Below are positions 1 to 9,443 of a DNA stretch of 64,000 bases, piece after piece. The DNA comes from UBA6059 sp965227155 (GTDB lineage Bacteria > Bacteroidota > Bacteroidia > Cytophagales > Cyclobacteriaceae). Location: positions 2,232,001-2,296,000 of the forward strand of contig OZ245731.1 in assembly GCA_965227155.1 (NCBI GenBank), in the 5' to 3' direction. Below the pieces are notes generated by a model that was not told the origin of the DNA, ran no database searches, and was given only the letters and a program-made list of their open reading frames with translations. Every line of letters begins with the position of its first letter. Positions within the stretch are counted from its first letter, which is position 1. A program made the position numbers and the translations under genes.

Positions 1-2454
1 ACCACCGATAATTCTTACCTTGATTTTATTTTTGGCAAGGCCTTGTTGCTCAAAAACATCTTCATCATCAAAACCGTATAGTCTGATTTCGCGGGTATCA
101 TCAGCATTGAAAGTTCGTTGGTAAATGACTTTCTGTTTTTCAAAATCTTTATCGATTTTCCATACGGTGATAGAAGTGGTTTTGGCATTTTCTTTATCAA
201 TTAAAAAATGCTCATGCTTATCAGAGCCCAATATTTCCACTTCTCTAGCCAAAAAGCGATAATGAGCGAGGGCATTTTCAACCAGATTATCCCGCCTGGA
301 TTTTAATTTGGCAATAACCTCTTCGCCGGTGAGGGCATAAATTTTTGGTGGCCACCGGCTGATGGCTTTTTCTATCACCTCATCGGTTAGTTTCTGCTGA
401 AGTTCATTGGCAATGGTTATCCAATCATCACGGTCAAGCTTTGTAAGGAAAGTGCGGTCAAAATACCGGGCATTGAACATAAAGCCGGGAGGCCAATCCA
501 TGGTGTGGTCAAACCCTTCCAGCTTGGGCAATGCCCATTTCTTACTGGCAATTTTTGGAAAAAAGCCTTCATTCACGAAAAAAGCCTGATCCCTGTCGCG
601 AGGTATTGGCTGAAAGACATCTCCTTTTTCATGCTCCTTATCGAATGAAGCCCAGCGCCATTGGTCGTCATGTCGGTCCCAGTCACCAATGATCATATCA
701 AACAATCGAGACCTCAGCACCATAGGTTGATCCACTTCATGGTCATTGTCCTCTCGAAGCTCTTCCAATACTTTGGAGGTACTTTCGATATCTTCAGAGT
801 TGCCAAAAAATGGCTGATCCGATCCATCATCATCGGGACGTTCCTCATATAGGGCCAGGCTGTTGGCAAAAGTTTCCCGGTATTCCCCAAATCGGGGGTC
901 GTCCGGGATAAAAACCACCTGCGGGTTGGTATGGTAAACGCCCGCTGCATCGGCCAGAGCAGGTATTACAAAAGCAGCATAGGGATGGCTCGCAGAAATC
1001 TGGTCCTGCACAATATCCACCGCAAAGGTCTTGCGTAGTGCCTCGGGTACTGCATTTTCTGGATATTTCTCTATAGATCGCAATACATATTGCTGGCCAT
1101 CTTTGGCTTCAAGACGTAGCGATTTTGTCTGCATACCACCGCCTTTTTTCACTATCGTAAGGCCACCTTGTTCGGTTCCAATGTCAAATACCGGCACTTC
1201 AACCTCTGCAGCCCATACATCGCGGTAGTTTTTGCCCATCAGCTTTTGCCGCATTTTTCCGGCGATATATTGGTCAGACGCATTGACTACCACCGTGCTA
1301 TCGCTAAGCTTATTAGCCTTCAGAAATTCTGATACAGTTTGTGGCTTTTGATAAGGCTTGTGCCCAATGGTCTTTTCAAAATCCAACTTACCATCAGGGA
1401 AGGCATCATCTGTTACCCAATATTCTACTTTGATGTCACCATTTTTGAAATACTTCAGCACCGAGAAGCCGTTTTTACTGGCAGCATAGGTTGCTTCACC
1501 ACTGGTTTTCACATGGGTGGTTTTAGCACCGGAACCGCTGGTAATATAGCTCACCTGATTTTTTTCGATAAGCTGCAGGCTGTGCTCGTGGCCATTGGCA
1601 AATACGGTAGAGGGGTATTGGCTGAAAACATCCACCATTGCATTCCTGATGGCTTTGTATTTTGGATGGGGAATATCCTGGATATTGCCAATAACCGACC
1701 TGTAGAAGGGGTAGATAGATCCTATGACCGGTAGAGGTATGTATAAAGAGGGGTTGATTTCCGTTAATGGAAATAGGTGCTTCTTGAAGGGAATATGGCC
1801 ACCATGGATGCCCTCAGAATACATTGGATGATGTGCGGCCACCAGTACCTTCTTATGCTTATTGGCAAGCATGATATCCTGCAAGGCATTAAGTACATCT
1901 ACAGTACTCTCAACTTCACACCCCTCTTCAGGGCCTGGCTTTTCCCAGGGATGTAACAACCACTGCGTATCTATAATAATCAGCGTAATTTCTTCATTAA
2001 CGGCTATTTCTACTGGTCCGGGACAACCATCGCGTGGCAGAAAGCTATTTTCATTGCCCAGGTACGCATCCACAAAAGCCTGCTGATTGAGGATCTGTTT
2101 CCAGCCATCTTTTTTGCCTTTTTCCCAATCGTGATTGCCCGGTATCACAATTGTATTGCCTTTGAAATCATCGGTAATAGCCAGCTGTTGCAAAAGCTTT
2201 TGCTCCATAAAGGCTCTGTCGGGATGTGCCTCAGGTGGCAGGCCTTTGGGGTAAATGTTGTCGCCAAGTAGAATTAATGTACTTTGCTCATTGGCCTGGT
2301 TAAGTTTTTGCCTTAGAGCATTGAGGTTTAGGTCTACAGGGTGTTCAGGCTCACCGGCATCCCCAAGCAAGTAGAAAGTATGTAGCATTTCCTGTGCCGG
2401 TAAAAGGTGGCTAGCTAGCAGAAATATTAAAATCAATCCTAGTAATGGGCGCAT
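1..2454 (-). CDS. Secreted metallophosphoesterase with kinase-like second half (3' truncated by window edge)
   Basis: I read 818 codons from an ATG at 2454 without a stop; the C-terminus lies outside the window. An N-terminal signal peptide (about residues 1-21) is followed by a calcineurin-like phosphoesterase domain: D32 in a LLGDAGEPE motif, LLGDNIYP, GNHDW near residue 100, AAHHPMY and NGHEHS. The second half is unrelated to the phosphatase. Near residue 590 it carries GDWDRHDDQW, followed about 25 residues later by PIPRDRDQAF, an arrangement resembling catalytic and metal-binding aspartates of HipA/CotH/Fam20-type kinase folds. Bacteroidota homologues of this length usually continue into an outer-membrane barrel; that part is not visible here. 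The start sits one base after the stop of the upstream gene, so the two are probably translated together. The phosphatase call is firm; the kinase-like reading is inference. Confidence 0.85.
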   Translation of the reverse strand, partial: MRPLLGLILIFLLASHLLPAQEMLHTFYLLGDAGEPEHPVDLNLNALRQKLNQANEQSTLILLGDNIYPKGLPPEAHPDRAFMEQKLLQQLAITDDFKGNTIVIPGNHDWEKGKKDGWKQILNQQAFVDAYLGNENSFLPRDGCPGPVEIAVNEEITLIIIDTQWLLHPWEKPGPEEGCEVESTVDVLNALQDIMLANKHKKVLVAAHHPMYSEGIHGGHIPFKKHLFPLTEINPSLYIPLPVIGSIYPFYRSVIGNIQDIPHPKYKAIRNAMVDVFSQYPSTVFANGHEHSLQLIEKNQVSYITSGSGAKTTHVKTSGEATYAASKNGFSVLKYFKNGDIKVEYWVTDDAFPDGKLDFEKTIGHKPYQKPQTVSEFLKANKLSDSTVVVNASDQYIAGKMRQKLMGKNYRDVWAAEVEVPVFDIGTEQGGLTIVKKGGGMQTKSLRLEAKDGQQYVLRSIEKYPENAVPEALRKTFAVDIVQDQISASHPYAAFVIPALADAAGVYHTNPQVVFIPDDPRFGEYRETFANSLALYEERPDDDGSDQPFFGNSEDIESTSKVLEELREDNDHEVDQPMVLRSRLFDMIIGDWDRHDDQWRWASFDKEHEKGDVFQPIPRDRDQAFFVNEGFFPKIASKKWALPKLEGFDHTMDWPPGFMFNARYFDRTFLTKLDRDDWITIANELQQKLTDEVIEKAISRWPPKIYALTGEEVIAKLKSRRDNLVENALAHYRFLAREVEILGSDKHEHFLIDKENAKTTSITVWKIDKDFEKQKVIYQRTFNADDTREIRLYGFDDEDVFEQQGLAKNKIKVRIIGG

Positions 2455-2455
2455 C

Positions 2456-3376
2456 TTACCTTCGCTTCATTTTATACCTGACAATATAGCCCCTATCGCC
2501 CTCACCTTCACTGGAAAGAAGCATATCGCCATTTGGAAGAAAGCAAATGCCTTCGGGTTGGCTGAGTATTCTTGGTGATATGGGGTAGGATGCCTCGATT
2601 TGGCCTGATTTATCAACAACCAACAATAATTTGCCAACTGAGGCAATGATGTACCATTTTTGATGTATTGGATGCCAGGCTATACCTGATGGGCGAAAGG
2701 TAATTTTACCCTCATCGTAAGCATGGTTGTTGGCGGCTTCCAAAAACTCTTTGATATCCTTTTCTCTAATGGTGAATTCTGGCTTTTTCTTGAAATCTTC
2801 CTGGTCAAGATCATACCCATACACCGCCTGCCCTTTTACTTTCTCGTCATCAATATCGGAATCTCCTTTGCACAATAGCATGAGGCGATTACGGTCAGGA
2901 TCGTAGCCCAGGCCTTCTATGTCATTGGATTTACTCAGGGGTGTTTCCATTTTGTCGGCCTTGACTTCCCGCTCTTCTGTAATATCAAAGCTGTAAATAT
3001 CCCCGTCACTATCGACCAGGAAGGCTCTCTCATTGACAATTTCCACGCCTTCATAATCGCCGCTATTGTAAAACCTAATGGCCCGTACGATTTCTCTTTT
3101 GTCCAGATCATAGAAAAACAGCCGCCCCTCCTCATCATTATGGGCAGCAATGATAGCGCCGCTGTAATGGCTCAAACCAGAGATTTCTTCCAATACATAA
3201 GGAAGGAAATGCTTTTCCTCTACTTTTTTAAGGTCATAATAAATATCCTTACCCGGTACCAGGTAAAGCGAGTCGGCCAGGTTTCTGTAAGGTCTTTCGC
3301 AACCTGAATGTACAAGTAGCTGGCTTATCCAAAGGATAGCTGAGAGGATAAACATGGTAGGTTTAATAAAGTGCAT
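2456..3376 (-). CDS. SdiA-regulated-type beta-propeller protein
   Basis: A 306-residue exported protein with an N-terminal hydrophobic segment ending in HSGC near residue 26, a plausible but imperfect lipobox. The body has regularly spaced propeller-like blades with motifs such as GLSHYSG, EGVEIV, DIEGLGYDP, PSGIAWHP and QPEGICFLPNGDML. This pattern is typical of the SdiA-regulated / phytase-like esterase propeller family, whose substrate is generally unknown. It precedes the metallophosphoesterase by one base on the same strand, so a joint role in phosphate-ester turnover at the cell surface is possible but not shown. No catalytic residue can be assigned. Confidence 0.75.
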   Translation of the reverse strand: MHFIKPTMFILSAILWISQLLVHSGCERPYRNLADSLYLVPGKDIYYDLKKVEEKHFLPYVLEEISGLSHYSGAIIAAHNDEEGRLFFYDLDKREIVRAIRFYNSGDYEGVEIVNERAFLVDSDGDIYSFDITEEREVKADKMETPLSKSNDIEGLGYDPDRNRLMLLCKGDSDIDDEKVKGQAVYGYDLDQEDFKKKPEFTIREKDIKEFLEAANNHAYDEGKITFRPSGIAWHPIHQKWYIIASVGKLLLVVDKSGQIEASYPISPRILSQPEGICFLPNGDMLLSSEGEGDRGYIVRYKMKRR

Positions 3377-3574
3377 ACTTACTGCGGCAGTGATCCGGGC
3401 TATGCTTTTGCATAGCTCCGATGCAGCATATCCAAATCCAATCCGTTGAAAATATAAACTAAAAGATAGATATTACAGTCTAGAGTAGGGCAGTATGAGG
3501 AGGATTACTTCCCAGAATCAAATTATATGTTTAGTATTCCCTGACAATATCTATGATAAATTCAGCGGTATTAA

Positions 3575-4816
3575 ATGTCTTTTCACAGCATGCAGGACAA
3601 CAAAGAGCTACTAGTAGAAGCAAAAGCTTTTGCTGAAAATCTGATCAGAAATGATTTTCCGGATTCCCTGGAATATCACGATATTGAGCATACCTGGGAT
3701 GTGGTGAAAGCTGCCGTGGAAATAGGCCAACACAGTGGATTGAATAAAGAAGAATTGGAGATGCTCGAGTTGGCTGCATGGTTTCATGACCTGGGATATC
3801 GCAATTCACTGGATGATCATGAAACACACAGCGCTGAAATAGCGCAGGATTTTCTGCATGAGCATGGTTACCCTGACGATAAGATTATGCAGGTGATGGG
3901 ATGCATCATGGCCACACGCATGCCACAGAGTCCTACCAACCTGATGGAAGAGGTGCTTTGTGATGCGGATCTGCTGCACTTAGCCAGGCCGGAGTATTTT
4001 AAGAAAGCAAGGCAGCTGCGCAATGAGATAGAAAAACTGCACGGCAAGCAGTACACTGAAAAGCAGTGGATGGACTCCAACAAGGATTTTTTTAAGGAGC
4101 ATCAATTTTTCACGGATTATGTGAAAAATACATATGGGTCAATTAAGCAGGAAAACTATAAGCAGGTAAAAAAGAAATTGAAAGACGAAAAAAAGGATAA
4201 AAAAAGCATAGAAAACCTTGAAAGGGAAAGGGACAAGCTGACTGAAAAACTGAGGAAGGCCAAGGAGCAAAAACCTGATCGGGGCATCGAAACGATGTTT
4301 AGATTAACCTCGAAGAACCACCTCGACCTCAGTGCTATGGCAGACAATAAGGCCAACATTATGATTTCGATTAATTCGATAATACTGTCGATTTTGGTTT
4401 CGGTGCTTTACAGGAAGCTGGAGGAATATCCCCACCTGGTCATTCCGGCAGCCATTCTTACGGTAGTTTGTCTGGTCACCATCGTATTTGCCATATTGGC
4501 AACGCGCCCTAATATTTCCTCTGGCAAGTTTAATCGCGAGGACATCACCAACAGAAAGACCAACCTATTATTTTTTGGCAACTTCCATGACATGAGCCTC
4601 GAAGATTATGACTGGGGTATGCGGCAGATGATGAAGGATTCGGGTTACCTCTATGGTAGTCTAATCAAAGATATCTATTACCTCGGTACAGTACTCGGAA
4701 AGAAATACAAGCTGTTGCGCATAGCCTACACTGTATTCATGTTTGGGTTTGTTATTGCTATACTTTCATTTCTGATTGCGGAAGCTTTTTTCAAACAACC
4801 TTACCCTTATTATTAA
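3575..4816 (+). CDS. HD-domain phosphohydrolase fused to Pycsar-effector-like transmembrane domain
   Basis: A 413-residue protein in three parts. Residues 1-190 form an HD phosphohydrolase domain with H39, the H71-D72 doublet in AAWFHDLGY and a later aspartate in LCDADLLHLA. Residues about 195-240 are a highly charged coiled coil. From about residue 245 there is the segment LSAMADNKANIMISIN, leading into paired membrane helices, and a last membrane helix near the C-terminus. This conserved NH..LS.MAD.KAN motif is that of the DUF5706 / Pycsar-effector (PycTM-like) family, where cyclic pyrimidine binding triggers membrane damage. No cyclase gene is adjacent. It converges on ppk1 with a 4-bp stop overlap. 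The domain reading is firm; the substrate of the HD domain and any defence role are inference. Confidence 0.85.
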   Translation: MSFHSMQDNKELLVEAKAFAENLIRNDFPDSLEYHDIEHTWDVVKAAVEIGQHSGLNKEELEMLELAAWFHDLGYRNSLDDHETHSAEIAQDFLHEHGYPDDKIMQVMGCIMATRMPQSPTNLMEEVLCDADLLHLARPEYFKKARQLRNEIEKLHGKQYTEKQWMDSNKDFFKEHQFFTDYVKNTYGSIKQENYKQVKKKLKDEKKDKKSIENLERERDKLTEKLRKAKEQKPDRGIETMFRLTSKNHLDLSAMADNKANIMISINSIILSILVSVLYRKLEEYPHLVIPAAILTVVCLVTIVFAILATRPNISSGKFNREDITNRKTNLLFFGNFHDMSLEDYDWGMRQMMKDSGYLYGSLIKDIYYLGTVLGKKYKLLRIAYTVFMFGFVIAILSFLIAEAFFKQPYPYY

Positions 4817-6870
4817 CCCGGTAGTTCTTTAGCTTTCAGGTATTCGTAAGTTGCCATTTGAGCCTGCACTGCAGGGTCTTTCTCTTGCCTTTCCAGGGGG
4901 ATATTTACCAGTTGATCGGAGAGCAGTACGGCTTTTTCATTGTCTTGCAGCTGTAGGTTTACTATATCAATGATCTCCTGACTGATTTCTCTGTCAAGGA
5001 CAGGAAAAACTACTTCTATTCTCCTTCGTAGGTTTCTGGTCATCCAATCTGCCGATCCCATATACACCAATGGTTGGCCATTATTGTGGAAAATGAAAAT
5101 ACGGGCATGCTCAAGGTAGCGATCCACAATCCTCCGAATCTTGATGTTTTTGCTAAAGCTTTTATTTGGTATTAAGCAACAAATGCTACGCACGATCATA
5201 TCTATGGGCACCCCGGCAGCACTGGCCTGGTATAGCTTTTCAATCATGCTTGGCTCTTCGATATTGTTGAGTTTGATGATTATACCGGCTGGTTTTCCTG
5301 CTTTTTTGTTTTCTATTTCCTGGTGAATAAGGGCTTTGAAGCCATCCATAATGTTGAATTGCGACACCAGCAGGTAAGAGAAAGGTGGTTGCGCTGCTTT
5401 TGTATCGAGATATTGGAACACATTGGCCAGCTCATCGGTCATCAGAGGATTGCTGGTCAGCAAGCCATGATCTACGTAAATTCTTGCTGTTTTCTCATTG
5501 AGGTTGCCAGTGCCAAAAAACCCATAGTTCACCGTTCCTTCATTAGTCTGCTTGGTTACAAGGGCTACTTTGGCATGCACTTTTAACCCAGGTATACTGT
5601 AAATCACTTTGATGCCCTCAGCTTTCATTTTGGATGCCCACAGCAGATTATTGGCTTCATCGAAGCGAGCCTTCAATTCCATAAAAACAAGCACCTGTTT
5701 ACCATTACGCGCGGCGCTGATCAGCGCCTCACCAATCATGCTGTTGGGGGCCATGCGGTAAAAAGTCACCTGAATACGGCTCACAGCCCTGTCGCTGGCC
5801 GCTTCATTGAAAAATTGCAGGATGTAATCGTAAGATTGATAAGGGAAATGCAGCATACGGTCCCGCTCATCGATGGCCTGAAAGATAGACCTGTATTGAT
5901 CAAGCTCTGTTTTTTTAATGATTGGTAGTTTTGGATATTCACAGCTGCTGCCCAGTGCATTTGGCAGACTCCAGAAATCGTGAAGGTTATGATACCTGCC
6001 CCCTTTTACCAGATCAGTGTCAGCCAGGTTGAGTTGCTTTTTGAAAAACTCTACCAGCTCAGGAGAAGCTGTGCCGTCAAACAAAAACCTCGAAGGGGTA
6101 CCCAGGTTTCTTTTCTGGATTTGCTGCTCAATCTTTACGACCAGATCGCCACTAAATTCATCATCGATATGCAGGTCTGCATCTTTATTCAGTTTTATGG
6201 AAATACATTCCTCGATGGAGAAGTCATTAAAGATAAGGTCAAGATGGGCCCTTACGATATCATCCAAATAGGCAAAATAGGTCTTGCCATCAATGGATTT
6301 AAGTTTTTTGAATCGTGGCAGCTTTTCTGAGGGGATATTCAGTACTGCAAAATAGGTCTTGCTATCTGTAATGTTGAAAAGCTTCAGCGCCAGATAAAGA
6401 TCCTGGTTGTTCAGGAAAATCTCTTTGTCAGGGTCAATGATCTGAGGCTGCAAAAAGCCCAGCACATGGGTCTTGAAATAGTAGAGGATTTCGGGTTTGT
6501 GCTCCTCTAAAAATGGCTCATTGCTGTACAAAAATAAGCCTTTAGCTCGCATTTCATTTTTTACTTCCTTGAGTGTCTGCCCATAGGCATTGAGCTGCTC
6601 GCTTACTACATCATGGATAGCCTGAAGCAGTTTTTTGGGCTTGATGCCAGTAGCCTTGTTGATGGTCTTTTTGTCGATGATGGCAAGGCTCCTGATATCT
6701 GCTACCCGTACCCGGAAAAACTCATCAAGATTGGAAGAATAGATGGCCAAAAATCGCAGACGTTCAAAAAGGGGAACACTGGTATCCTGTGCTTCCTGTA
6801 GTACTCTTCGGTTAAACTCCAGCCAACTGAGGTCTCTGTCAAAGTATTTTGTTGTGCCTGCCATCGCCAT
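4813..6870 (-). CDS. ppk1: Polyphosphate kinase 1
   Basis: A 685-residue cytoplasmic or membrane-associated enzyme that polymerises the terminal phosphate of ATP into inorganic polyphosphate, reversibly. The N-terminal domain begins with the family motif DLSWLEFNRRVL (residues 13-24). The middle has LHFPYQSYD near 340 and FMELKARFDEANNL near 396. H432 in GLKVHAKVALV corresponds to the phosphorylated histidine of the family, and GTGNLNEKTARIYVDHG follows near 453-469. Length matches the family. It overlaps the convergent HD-Pycsar-like gene by 4 bp at the stop codons; the pairing may reflect a shared nucleotide or phosphate stress theme, which is inference. Confidence 0.97.
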   Translation of the reverse strand: MAMAGTTKYFDRDLSWLEFNRRVLQEAQDTSVPLFERLRFLAIYSSNLDEFFRVRVADIRSLAIIDKKTINKATGIKPKKLLQAIHDVVSEQLNAYGQTLKEVKNEMRAKGLFLYSNEPFLEEHKPEILYYFKTHVLGFLQPQIIDPDKEIFLNNQDLYLALKLFNITDSKTYFAVLNIPSEKLPRFKKLKSIDGKTYFAYLDDIVRAHLDLIFNDFSIEECISIKLNKDADLHIDDEFSGDLVVKIEQQIQKRNLGTPSRFLFDGTASPELVEFFKKQLNLADTDLVKGGRYHNLHDFWSLPNALGSSCEYPKLPIIKKTELDQYRSIFQAIDERDRMLHFPYQSYDYILQFFNEAASDRAVSRIQVTFYRMAPNSMIGEALISAARNGKQVLVFMELKARFDEANNLLWASKMKAEGIKVIYSIPGLKVHAKVALVTKQTNEGTVNYGFFGTGNLNEKTARIYVDHGLLTSNPLMTDELANVFQYLDTKAAQPPFSYLLVSQFNIMDGFKALIHQEIENKKAGKPAGIIIKLNNIEEPSMIEKLYQASAAGVPIDMIVRSICCLIPNKSFSKNIKIRRIVDRYLEHARIFIFHNNGQPLVYMGSADWMTRNLRRRIEVVFPVLDREISQEIIDIVNLQLQDNEKAVLLSDQLVNIPLERQEKDPAVQAQMATYEYLKAKELPG

Positions 6871-7068
6871 TCATTTTTCCTAAAATAGGCAAAGTCTGGT
6901 CAACCCATTTTATTAAATTGTTAACTCCTGTAAATCAATTAGTTTAACTCGTTTACTTTCAAATATTTACGAAAAACTGATAAGAGTCATCCCAAGACCT
7001 ACCATTGTCATATTTACTCGAAACAAGCCCAGCTATCTTTCCACTGTCAACTTTTCATTTTTATAGAT

Positions 7069-7902
7069 ATGGAAACTCAAAACATACTCGTTCCCATCGA
7101 TTTTTCTGTTTGTTCAAAGCATGCCGTAAAAGTAGCTGTAGAATTGGCCATGCGCTGGGAAGCGCATATACATCTGATCAATGCTATTCGTGTACCTGTC
7201 CCTCATGCTGATATTGGTACTCATGCGGTCATTGACCCTGTAATTCATGAGTACGAGGATGATGTAAAGCGCTCCTTTGATGAGCTGGAAGATGAAGTGC
7301 CATCACTCAGAGCAGTTACCTATCATACCAAAACCTATGTTTCGCATGTAACCGATGCGATCAGCTCGGAAATCGATCAGAAAAATATTGATTTGGTGGT
7401 AATGGGCACCAAGGGTTCACATGACCCAATTGAAAAGTTACTGGGGAGTGTATCCAGCGAGGTAATATCTTTTGCACACATCCCGGTGTTGATGGTTCCT
7501 GAGAATATTTCCAGTTTGAAGATTAAGAAAATTGGATTGGCACTGGATAATCGGGCGATTACCATGCCTAAAAAACTCGCTATAATCCCTGCTATCGCTG
7601 ATATATTTGATGCTGAGGTAGTGGTTTTCAATATCCATAAAGCCGGTGAATCTGTTAACTTTGAGAAAAGCCACAATGGCAAATTGCTCAATAAGCTTTT
7701 GAAAAAAACGCGCCATACTTATCAGCACATAACCTCTGATAGCCTGATCGATACAATCTATGACTTTATTGGGAGCAGTCATTTGGATATGCTGGTGGTG
7801 ATGCCTAGAAAACACGGCTTGCTGGACAGCCTTTTTCATAAAAGCACTTCCAGAAACCTTTCCATGAAAGTGAAGGTACCTATGCTGTCAATTCACCAAT
7901 AA
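7069..7902 (+). CDS. Tandem universal stress protein (UspA family)
   Basis: A 277-residue cytoplasmic protein made of two Usp domains. The first starts with NILVPIDFSVCSKHAVKVA and ends with the ATP-loop pattern GTKGSHDPIEKLLGSVSSEV near residues 117-136, matching the G-2X-G-9X-G-S/T signature of ATP-binding Usp proteins. The second domain (about 150-277) is more degenerate, with MPRKHGLLDSLFHKSTSRN in the equivalent place. Such tandem proteins respond to stress or growth arrest; the exact ligand is not known. It is a single transcription unit divergent from ppk1, separated by about 200 bp in which I see no consensus promoter. Confidence 0.9.
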   Translation: METQNILVPIDFSVCSKHAVKVAVELAMRWEAHIHLINAIRVPVPHADIGTHAVIDPVIHEYEDDVKRSFDELEDEVPSLRAVTYHTKTYVSHVTDAISSEIDQKNIDLVVMGTKGSHDPIEKLLGSVSSEVISFAHIPVLMVPENISSLKIKKIGLALDNRAITMPKKLAIIPAIADIFDAEVVVFNIHKAGESVNFEKSHNGKLLNKLLKKTRHTYQHITSDSLIDTIYDFIGSSHLDMLVVMPRKHGLLDSLFHKSTSRNLSMKVKVPMLSIHQ

Positions 7903-8031
7903 AATAGCTAGTAAGCAGATATTTTATCCATTAACATAAATCTGATTGTAGTTGATATAGTGGTGCAGTAGATTCATAGCTAATGATGCAGGAGCATTAT
8001 TGAATTCTATTGACAACTAAAATCATCAACT

Positions 8032-9396
8032 ATGATCAGATATTTTGCTATTGCCATAGCAATGATAGTACCGATGCTGGGATATAGCCAGCAGGAAATG
8101 CCCGATGTGCTGCCGTTAAGGGATAGAGCACGGGTGATGGATGAAATTTTGGAAGATCGGTTGACCAATCTACTCCCACAACTCATGGAAGAGGAAGGTG
8201 TAGATATGTGGCTGATTATCACCAGAGAATACAATGAAGACCCTGTTTTTTGGTCTATGCGGCCTTCATCCTGGATCAATGCCCGCAGAAGAACCATCAT
8301 TGTATTTTACCAGCCGGAAAAAGGTGGCCCTGTAGAGCGCTATTATGTGCAGAAGCATGGCATGCCGGGTTATGAAAAAGCCTGGACGCCCAAAGAAAAC
8401 CCACCAAAATGGTATGAAGATGATCAATGGCAGGCATTGGCCACGCTGATAGAGCAAAAAGATCCACAAAAGATTTCACTTAACATTTCCGAATCATTTA
8501 AGCATGCCGATGGTCTTGCCTACACGGATCACAAAAATCTGATGGCTAATTTGCCAAAGAAATATAAAGATCGCATTCATGAAGGAGGGGGTCTTGCTGT
8601 GCGCTGGTTAGAAACGCGAACTGAAAGGGAAATGGATCTATATGACCACACCTGCAATATTGCGCACACCATCATTGCCGAGGCATTTTCTCAAAAGGTA
8701 ATCACACCGGGAGTCACCACTGTAACAGACGTACGATGGTGGATGCGTGAGCGCGTACGCTCATTAAATCTTATCGATTGGTTTTTCCCTTCTGTGACTA
8801 TACAGCGGTACGATGAGGAAGCCAATGAGATCATCAGCTACAGAAATGACGATGAGGTGATCCAATATGGTGATATGCTATGGTGTGATTTTGGTATTAC
8901 TTATCTGAGACTGAACACCGATACACAAGAGAATGCCTATGTGTTGCGCCCAGGGGAAACTGATGTGCCTGATTATCTAAAGAAAGCGCTGGCCACAGGC
9001 AATCGCCTTCAGGATATCCTTTTAGAAAACTATGGGCCTGGTAAGACCGGTAATGATATCCTACTTGGAGCATTGGACCAGATGAAGGCCGAAGGCATTG
9101 ATGGCACTATTTACACACACCCTATCGGTTATCATGGCCATGGAGCTGGCCCTACAATCGGGCTGTCAGAAAAGCAGGAGTTCATCAAAGGAGCTGCTGA
9201 ATGGCCTTTGAGGCCAAATACAGCATATTCCATTGAGCTCAACGCCAAGGTGCCAATAGCAGAATTTGGCAACAATAAGGTACGTATTGCATTGGAAGAG
9301 GAAGCTATCTACACCGAAGATGGCATACGATTCATTGATGGTCGGGCTAAAGACTGGATTCTGATTCCTAGAAGAAACAGCCACTTAGGACAGTAA
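8032..9396 (+). CDS. Secreted M24 family metallopeptidase (Xaa-Pro aminopeptidase-like)
   Basis: A 454-residue protein with a signal peptide (residues 1-20, ending LGYSQQ), so it acts in the periplasm or outside the cell. The C-terminal pita-bread domain carries the five metal ligands expected for M24: D286 in MLWCDFGITY, D297 in LNTDTQE, a histidine in YHGHGAGP near 368, E402 in YSIELNAK and E422 in ALEEEAIY. The N-terminal 200 residues form the creatinase-like domain. It probably removes N-terminal residues from proline-containing peptides, though substrate specificity cannot be read. A strong hairpin terminator follows its stop codon. Confidence 0.9.
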   Translation: MIRYFAIAIAMIVPMLGYSQQEMPDVLPLRDRARVMDEILEDRLTNLLPQLMEEEGVDMWLIITREYNEDPVFWSMRPSSWINARRRTIIVFYQPEKGGPVERYYVQKHGMPGYEKAWTPKENPPKWYEDDQWQALATLIEQKDPQKISLNISESFKHADGLAYTDHKNLMANLPKKYKDRIHEGGGLAVRWLETRTEREMDLYDHTCNIAHTIIAEAFSQKVITPGVTTVTDVRWWMRERVRSLNLIDWFFPSVTIQRYDEEANEIISYRNDDEVIQYGDMLWCDFGITYLRLNTDTQENAYVLRPGETDVPDYLKKALATGNRLQDILLENYGPGKTGNDILLGALDQMKAEGIDGTIYTHPIGYHGHGAGPTIGLSEKQEFIKGAAEWPLRPNTAYSIELNAKVPIAEFGNNKVRIALEEEAIYTEDGIRFIDGRAKDWILIPRRNSHLGQ

Positions 9397-9412
9397 TAAA
9401 AAGCTACATTCA

Positions 9413-9443
9413 GGCATAGTCATTTTTGGCTATGCCTTTTTTT
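9413..9443 (+). terminator. Rho-independent terminator of the M24 peptidase gene
   Basis: A 7-bp perfect stem, GGCATAG (9413-9419) with CTATGCC (9430-9436), has a 10-base loop and is followed by seven T residues (9437-9443). It lies 16 bases after the peptidase stop and overlaps the 3' end of the small convergent gene. Confidence 0.85.

Noticed and set aside
1339..1734. A 131-codon plus-strand frame with hydrophobic stretches
   Set aside because: It lies entirely opposite the metallophosphoesterase, whose motifs are clear on the minus strand, and has no recognisable features of its own.
3575..4816. Calling a complete Pycsar defence system
   Set aside because: No cyclase gene of the PycC type lies on either side, and only the effector-like domain is present.
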